Assembly (NCBI GenBank): GCA_964019135.1
Contig: OZ025258.1
Coordinates: forward strand, 11,749,771-11,813,770
DNA: 64,000 nucleotides
Reading direction: 5' to 3'
Origin: Arenicola marina
Lineage: Eukaryota; Annelida; Polychaeta; Arenicolidae
The notes beneath the pieces are model-generated. The model ran no database searches. It was not told the origin of the DNA and saw only the letters and a list, made by a program, of their open reading frames with translations. How positions within the stretch are numbered: position 1 is the first letter of the stretch; each line of letters opens with the position of its first letter. Of the stretch, positions 57,435-64,000 are shown in pieces. A program made the translations under genes and the position numbers.

Positions 57435-60257
57435 ATGGCATGTGGAGAACTCAAGACGGTATGGCAACGCGAGGCCTACATGGCTCAGTGCAAGGCGTTT
57501 TGGCCGAAGGAAGGGCGTCATATCCTGGCACAGTATGACGATCACACAGTTGTCGTGTATCAAGCATTTTCACCCCAAATTGCGGATTACGCAGTGAAAC
57601 ATCAGAGGTTAGTTGTCAACAGTTTTGCAACATTGGAATGGTAATCTATCATCGTCCAAGAACGGCGTACATTTATAGATCGATATATGGCATATATATA
57701 TATATATACACTATATGCATATATATCATATGCATATAGTCCTAGATTGGGGGTGGGGGGGGGGGTACAGGACGGACCCAGGAATTCGAAGGGGGGGGGG
57801 GGGGGGGAGGAATGAACGGGGGGACCATAATCTTTTTTACGACCGGAATTTTAAACCCTCTTTGATCTTGGATCCGCCTCTATAATTGCGAATCCCGAAG
57901 AATCGAATCTGCAAAATGAGGCCGGCTGCTCAAGACGGCGCGGGAAGAAAACCCATAGAGGACTGCTTTGTCAAATTAGCAGTTACGCATCCGCATATGA
58001 TTGGAGTCGAAATAGTTCAAGTTAAATAAACAACTAGTTACTTGAGCAAGTGTATGTTGAAATACACGATTGGTTTGTTAGGGTTAGAATCGAAAAAGCG
58101 AGTATGCCGCTTGAAAAAAAAAACACAAAACGCGGATTTACTTGTAACGCCACTCTGAATAGGGGTGGGGCTGTAGATGCTGTGCCCAAAACGTCATGAT
58201 GACGAAAAACGTCGCACGGCCTGCGCCATCTGGGAGCATATCAACAGTTTCATATTTTGCTTCGATCGCCGTGTCTATTGACAGGGCTATATATGAATAT
58301 ATGAGGCAGTAACTCTTCAGTTTAAGATATATATAAGTGCTTTCATAAATGATGAAATATATGGGGTATCGCCTCTACCCCCCCCCCCCCTCCCCCTCCT
58401 GGGTCTATCCCTTGCCGGAGACCTTCTACTCCTAGAAACCTTAGATTTTCCTACGACGTATTCGCGCATTTCGGCATTCAAGTGGTCATTAATTGTCAAC
58501 CAATCACTTCTGACCCCACGTGGCCTTGTCCAGTCTCCAAAAAGGTTGCGCAGGTTTTTGTGAGCGATAACCGGGATGGTTGAAGTCAAACTTAAAGTTG
58601 CATGTGGAGCTCTTTCCCGCCAAAACTAAAGAGGTAAAAATACAAATAAGAATCAGTCCTTGAATCATTCAAGATTGGTTTTGTCTATACTCAACCCATG
58701 CCAGACTGCCAAAGAGTGTCTCTTAGCCTTGCCCGTGATATCAATTTACCACAAAGTTTCATTTCAGTGGTAAACGTCATCAGTTTGAGTGCTTCGCGAT
58801 GCTTTGTTATAAGTAGCAGTGCCGCGACAGAGTGCTGTGGTGTCGCGGGATAGACACGTTTGCCACACCACAGCCGAAACGGCGAGGTTTATCAGGTTTC
58901 TGAATGTATGGAATGGAACAATCGAGTTTTCTGCAATTTTTGATATAAATTTCGCCTGGGCTTAGTTTTGGCGGGAAAGAACTCGACATGCAACTTTAAA
59001 ACTGTGTATTCCATTCTACCAAGGTATGACGTTTTCGTCACTGACGTTTTGGGTTCTAACATACGCCTACAGTGGGCACGACCTTCGCCGATAATCCTCG
59101 CCACGTGGTGCTACAGCGTCTATATGCGAACTTATTTGAGTGAGCTGAGTAACCATTATGGCCGATGTTGCGACACAACTTTATACCATATCGTATATGG
59201 TCTTTAAAAACGAGCGCGAGTTACAGAGCGTTACTTCACAATTGTTTTCGTCCCTTGTGTGTGGTTCAACACGGATTCCTTTCTATTGTGCTTTTAGGTT
59301 TGGCGGTGATCATTTTAGTTTTGACCGAATGTCTTGGATAAAGACGAATTTCTTGTGGATGATGTATCGCTGCGGCTGGGCCACAAAGCCCAGACAGGAG
59401 CGAGTCCTTGCTGTGCGGATCACGAGGCCAGCATTCGAGAAAATCCTTTCTCATGCGTATACCATGGAGGTAATGCCCATTGATTTAAATTTGTCAGTAC
59501 AACGCAATACTTATTACATATCGGATAGCGGGGTTGCCGGATTAATTATCGGTTGTCGGATAAACGAGGTATAACTGTACCCCCAGGGGGGGGGGGTAGT
59601 TAATACATTACTAGGTTGGGGGGGGGGGGGTCCGGGTATAGGGTTTCCCAAAGTGTTTACTGCCATATAGTATGATATGTGTATTTACATAGGCGCACAT
59701 CAATTCTAGGTTCAGAAGTCCAAGAATATCAGCAAGGATGACCTACAAGTGCGGTTACAGTGGGACCCGGACCATGACCCCAATTACGAAAAGCTCCCAC
59801 GAAGAGCCATTCAACTGGGCCTCAAGGGAGAGGTATACGCAACGTAACATATGCATCACTCAATGTTGATCATTATTAACCAGTATGTTATTGCACTAAC
59901 TTTGCTATCTTCTATACATAAAAAAAACATGCAACAAAATGAAAATGAGTTAAGACAAATGATCGTTCACCAAAAGGTAATTGCACTCAATCCAATGTAA
60001 AACGTGCATTTTATGTGTCATTTTCATTGAAGACGCTGAGGCAATATGGAACAGAATGGGTCGTCCAGATTGATGACATCACTACGTTTGTCCGGGAGCA
60101 GCGGCAGGTATTACAAAAGGACGGCATCGATGGCCTGCTGGTCGCCCGGGAGAGAGTGTACCCTATAAGTGATGAATCCATAGTATCAAGTCTCAGGCTG
60201 GACTTCCACGAGGCAGAGGTCACGACGACGACCGTTGCCAAGGGTTCTGCTCAGTAG
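57435..60257 (+). CDS. DUF4291-family protein, complete four-exon gene
   Basis: Exons 57435-57607, 59298-59469, 59710-59832 and 60033-60257 splice to 693 nt, 230 residues plus TAG, with GT-AG borders and matching phases. The protein shows the DUF4291 (Pfam) signature throughout: YDDHTVVVYQAFSPQIADYA near residue 34; RMSWIKTNFLWMMYRCGWAT (68-87) followed by KP and QERVLAVRIT; then RLQWDPDH; and near the end EWVVQIDDIT plus a 'LLVARERVYPI' stretch typical of the family C terminus. Length fits the family (about 190-230). It has no signal peptide or membrane segment, so a soluble intracellular protein is likely. Biochemical function is not established to my knowledge. The family is common in bacteria and fungi; an intron-bearing animal copy is notable. 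It is divergent from NAA25 with about 2.2 kb between start codons. AATAAA signals occur near 60971 and 61045. Confidence 0.9.
57690..57810. repeat. TA microsatellite and G-rich tracts in DUF4291 gene intron 1
   Basis: (TA)n at 57692-57735 with ATATGCATAT palindromes, then G runs at 57749-57763 and 57791-57807. A C run is at 58378-58392. All lie in intron 1 (57608-59297). Confidence 0.75.
58596..58995. mobile_element. MITE, TTAA-flanked, 400 bp, intact termini (family copy 1)
   Basis: The ends AGTTGCATGTGGAGCTCTTT and its near-complement (right end ...ACTCGACATGCAACT) form imperfect inverted repeats of about 35 bp that contain CCCGCCAAAACTAA. Both ends are flanked by TTAA (58592-58595, 58996-58999), the target-site signature of piggyBac-type transposons. 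There is no coding capacity. It lies in intron 1 of the DUF4291 gene. Confidence 0.82.
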
Positions 60258-61652
60258 TGCATGCATGTGTAATAGCCGAGACCTGGGACAACACAGAACA
60301 CGAACATGCATCACAGAACGGTACTCCGGATGGAGATGAGGCAGAGAGATTGGGAGAAGCAAAATCGGACACAGGGTAGAGATCGCTGTAGAGTTCCGGA
60401 TTATAGTACAAAAGACTCCACTTATTAAATACACCTTTAAAGAGCTGCTGACATGGTATGGACATGCTTTAAAAAGATTTGTATTGGGAAGTACAAGCCA
60501 TCGGCATTCGGGTAGTACGCGGGATCACCGTGGCGCCACCGTGAGTACTTTTTATAGGACTGTTCGCATATTTTTCTCGCGTCGCCCGAACGGGGGACAC
60601 TATGCACTTCTATTGACTGGTGCATAAGCTACATTGAACTGTGAGGGGACATGAGGTTAATTATTTAAGGGGATTCTTTCAAATGATATACCATACAGAC
60701 TACGTAATATTTCATTTAAAATAATGCTCATGCACTGGTCGCACAGTGCAATTGATACAATAGTAGATTTGTGTCCAAACATGAAAAATGAACCATGAGC
60801 TGAACTAATGCATGAATTGTTTTAACAGTTTTATCAGTATGTTAAAGAACTAGTTGTTGCGCACTCCCCAAATAAATCTCTCGACATTATCATGCTTTAT
60901 TTTGTCAAATGCTCTCCAACATATTCTTTAACTAGAACTGATGATTTAGTGACCTGACCACCCCTATTCACAATAAACACTATTATTTATGCAATCAAAT
61001 GAGACTAACAAAACATGAATGCACATGAACTTTATATGTTGAGACAATAAAGGAGGGTGCTGCATAATGCTTATGGGCTTGAAATACATGTCTAAATAAA
61101 TAATCTAGTACTTCAAATTGTAGATAATTTAGTTTTGTACCTAAGGACTGTACAACTCAAAAGACCAATGTTACGAGCTTACTTTATTCAATTGAATAAT
61201 GCATTGCCACTATTACATTGTTCATTCATAGTTGTGAGTTTCATATTAACTAGCTGATAATGCATGATTAAAAGCTGCTTCAACTGTGTCAACCATCCAT
61301 CCCTCATAAAATGGCCTGTGCTGCAGAACAACGGAAGAACTCGGAATGCTTCTGCACTTGTAGTCCTTGCAATCCTTGTGAGTCGTCCATTCCATATTTT
61401 TGGGATATATGGATCCTGGACTCCTGGTATTGCATGTCAAAATAGAGTTACTGTCCTGGTTCCATGCACTGCTTAAACCACTGCTGCATTGATATCCAAA
61501 TGTCCTGCTCAGATATCACTGAGACTGGGTGTTAGTCTTCTCTATGGAATACTGACTAAACACTGAACAGTATAAATCTAGCAAACGAATACCACTTGTA
61601 TTCCATGGCACTCATTCAAACATTATCTACAGATTAAATAACTGAATATGTC
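60258..61652. other. Convergent 3' region between the DUF4291 gene and TIMM10
   Basis: Both genes end here. AATAAA occurs on the plus strand at about 60971 and 61045, and TTTATT (AATAAA on the minus strand) at about 61183. No other gene is evident; frames at 61246-61476 show no domain. Confidence 0.5.
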
Positions 61653-61860
61653 CTATTTCTTGTTCTGTTCCATTTGACCTTGAATTTTTTGCATGGTTTC
61701 CTTGTCTTGCATGGATATTGATGTCAGTTTCTTGCCAATGCGATCATGGATTTCCATGTACTTGGCAACACAGCGGTCAAGGCATACAGACTCTCCCTTG
61801 GATAATTCAGGCTCATTGTACTTTGCTGGCACGCATTTCTTCTGACATGATGTTGTCATC
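61653..61860 (-). CDS. TIMM10: TIMM10, small TIM chaperone, last coding exon (5' end not found)
   Basis: The exon encodes 68 residues from [10 protein letters not shown] to a TAG at 61653. It carries the twin CX3C motifs of small Tim proteins: CQKKC and CLDRC, separated by [13 protein letters not shown]. The block [16 protein letters not shown] and the following IGKKL and SMQDKE are diagnostic of Tim10 rather than Tim9, Tim8 or Tim13. Tim10 pairs with Tim9 in a hexamer that escorts hydrophobic carrier proteins across the mitochondrial intermembrane space; the four cysteines form two disulfides through the MIA pathway. A pyrimidine-rich acceptor (...TTTGTTTCAG) precedes the exon at 61861, which opens in phase 2. 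The expected N-terminal exon (about 20 residues ending near MYNR) was not found between 61864 and 63860 and probably lies beyond base 64000. Confidence 0.9.
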
Positions 61861-62635
61861 CTGAAACAAAGCAAAAACATTTGACGTCAACTAACATAAA
61901 GATTAGATGCCATATTTTATACTTTTGGTATCACCATTTTGGCAAGCAAGTTACAATTGAAATTATGGAAAACTGGAAGTGATGTTTTCCACAGGTGGTA
62001 ATTTAGGATTGGTTTGGTTTAACGGTTGACAATTTTTTTATGAATATAGAAGCACAGTTTTTGAAACATCAGAAAAAGGTATATTACTGCAAACCCTATG
62101 CCATGAAAAATGTAAAAGAGGTCAAGATTGCCTGCTACATTGCCAATGCCTAAAGCAGGTTACAGCATCCTCTTAACACTGGGTTTGAGGTAAGAAGTCC
62201 CTGCCTGCCTTAAAAACTGTCAGCCCAAAATTGAAACTGTCTGCTCATTCAGTTAGCTGGCCGGGCTTTTGCTAATAGTACTACCCTAATATTAGGTATA
62301 CCCATATTGGCCACATATATAGCGAGAGAAGGTAACAGGTAATGAATAAATCAGTCCCCTATCATTATTATGCCTATGGTTCTACTAGTGTTATCTTTAT
62401 ATACAGGTATACCAGTCCTGGTCCAATCTTGTTAAGAGTTAAAAGGGGTGTATAAAACTAGTGGCCAGGTCAATTAGCTGGTAGGCAACCAGAGGCAGAG
62501 GTTCACACTGGGCTCGGGTGTGACAATGGATAACTTGGCACTCCTCGACAATAAGATGATCCAAGGAAGAAAGTCCTGCCTTTCTGGGATCTGATGATTC
62601 CAATTCAAAGCTCCACCCACCCCCCACCCATACTA

Positions 62636-63435
62636 CCGTAAACTGCCTATTTGAAGCCGCATACATATTAGAAGCGGCACCCCAACTTTGGCGTCAAAAA
62701 CGGGTTGGCAGGCACCCAGAACCATTTCCGGAAAACTACATATTATAAGCCACACCCAGACTTTGGCCTCTCAACCCCACCCCCCGCCCCCCTCTGTATC
62801 CCTGCTTAATCCAGTCCCACCAACAAAACCAATTAATTGTTTATACAAGCAGTCACGACTACTAACAACATTGCCCTCTCCCTCCCTGATTGCACCTCTT
62901 ATCAAGTGTCACACCAGTGGCTGGCTCTCCTGGCTCTTACTGCATGTTTATGAATAACTGTCATACCTATCCAGTATCAAGTTTCTGTCTGTTACAATTA
63001 ACTTAGTGCATTTGGTGCGAGGCCGGCGGCAGCCGTATCAATTTACACCACCTGAAACCTGGCCTCTGATCATTGGTGTAGAATAGGTGTGGGCGGAGTC
63101 GCGTGGCAGTAGTAATAAATAACACAACCTCAAGTAGCTCATTGTCAGTCTTGATTGCCATGGTAACACAATGCCTGGGAAAAGAACATCTTACGATGCA
63201 GCTTTCAAGTTGAATTATCTCCCGAATTGTATGACATTATGATGCAATACATTATTTTGGCAATACCAGTAATTTTACATATTACCCCCCCCCCCCCCCG
63301 GCTTGTCTCGCCACACTCACTTTAAATCAGCAAAAGGCCCTATTTAAAGCCATACCCTGACTTGCGCCTCAAATCCAGAAAGTGGAACCTCCAACTTCCT
63401 AATATAAGCCGCGGCTTCAAATAGGCAGTTTACGG
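62636..63435 (+). mobile_element. Non-autonomous pogo/Tigger-like DNA transposon, 800 bp
   Basis: Perfect 25-bp terminal inverted repeats (62636-62660 and 63411-63435, outermost CCGTAAACTGCCTATTTGAA) are flanked by TA on both sides, as for Tc1/mariner-pogo elements. Inside, on the plus strand at 63172, MPGKRTSYDAAFKLNYLPN followed by stops looks like the start of a pogo-type helix-turn-helix transposase DNA-binding domain. No catalytic domain remains, so it must move with an external transposase. Confidence 0.8.
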
Positions 63436-63490
63436 TATAAGCCTTCTAAGACTAAGGGGTTGGGAGATCATCCAGCCGTTCTGGTATTTC

Positions 63491-63582
63491 GGCCGTCTAT
63501 AGCCTGAATGTTCAGACGGTACAGTCTTGACACTTGTTCTTGTGACTGTAACGTCCGAACATTCAGGCTAGGCCGTCTATAG
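63491..63582. repeat. Hairpin flanked by 12-bp direct repeats
   Basis: Arms 63501-63526 and 63544-63569 (AGCCTGAATGTTC...ACAGTC) pair over 26 bp with two mismatches around a 17-bp loop. Exact 12-bp direct repeats GGCCGTCTATAG lie at 63491 and 63571, overlapping the arm edge. Confidence 0.7.
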
Positions 63583-63865
63583 ACCCCTGTTGAGACCCGC
63601 CGTGGCGGTGCCGTGCCCGTGGCGGTGCCATGTCCGTGGCGACCACGAGCGCTTAACTTCTTCGTTCATTATTAATCCCCACGCGGTCATCTGCACTAAG
63701 CCCCACCTCTCATGGTCTATATATAGCAAAGAGTATGCAACAAAAAACAGGTGCTGCCAATACCGCCTCAACTTCCAAGTCCCTCGGCAAGCTAAAATGC
63801 CATTATCCCACCATACGTCTCCATTTCCAACATCACAAATAATTTATCTTCTTAACTAAACTTAC

Positions 63866-64000
63866 TTTAGATCATAATATTTGCAGTTACTACGGCAAAA
63901 TGACGCATTTGTGCAGAACACCACACAATCCCACTTTTCACAGAGGGATCGCAATAGACGGAACATGTATTGTTGACAATCAAACGACGTAGGTGACCTG
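63866..64000 (-). CDS. 3' part of an unidentified coding exon (truncated by window edge)
   Basis: On the minus strand one frame is open from the window edge to a good donor (CTAAA|GTAAGT at 63865-63860). It reads 44 residues with the segment MFRLLRSLCEKWDCVVFC and five further residues of interest, including several cysteines, and ends YDLK. The pattern of a helix followed by a hydrophobic strand is vaguely like a RecA-fold strand, but I cannot assign a family. It ends with two leftover bases, so it would be phase-compatible with the TIMM10 exon, yet it does not resemble the Tim10 N terminus. It may belong to another minus-strand gene, be a TIMM10 5' exon, or be a chance open frame. Confidence 0.35.

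Noticed and set aside
61246..61476. Overlapping frames on both strands in the TIMM10 3' region
   Set aside because: No recognisable domain; likely 3' untranslated or intergenic sequence.

Overview
The window is animal nuclear DNA: long GT-AG introns, small exons (43 to 264 bp), transposon debris and many tandem repeats, with no sign of bacterial organisation. Five protein genes and one unidentified exon can be read by splicing. Exon phases close exactly in each model, and the proteins match conserved metazoan families. The organism is an invertebrate, probably marine. A lancelet-like (cephalochordate) genome is my best guess, from the intron-rich gene structure and abundant intronic minisatellites, but the sequence alone does not prove it.

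Layout. (1) 128-31512, minus: the first five coding exons (170 codons) of a GDPD1/GDPD3-type glycerophosphodiester phosphodiesterase; the 3' exons lie left of the window. Its ~24 kb intron 2 holds minisatellites, SINE and MITE copies and, on the opposite strand, a complete two-exon gene for a 100-residue IQ-motif protein (19959-27484). (2) 34544-55190, minus: a complete 25-exon NAA25 gene (987 aa), the auxiliary subunit of the NatB N-terminal acetyltransferase. (3) 57435-60257, plus: a complete four-exon DUF4291-family gene (230 aa), divergent from NAA25. (4) 61653-61860, minus: the last coding exon of TIMM10, a mitochondrial intermembrane-space chaperone. (5) 63866-64000, minus: the 3' end of an unidentified exon.

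Repeats. A tRNA-derived SINE family has seven dispersed copies, and its 5' head is also amplified into a tandem array. A second tRNA-like head forms another array. At least seven non-autonomous DNA-transposon-like elements with terminal inverted repeats are visible, including a four-copy family flanked by TTAA and an 800-bp element with a pogo/Tigger-like N-terminal remnant. Two 3' fragments of one non-LTR retrotransposon family are present.

The most striking pattern is that tandem repeats lie just downstream of exons in both large genes, often within tens of bases of the 5' splice site. At several junctions the repeat unit contains a copy of the real donor, giving rows of decoy splice sites. 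No functional link between the neighbouring genes is evident; they look like ordinary unlinked housekeeping genes.
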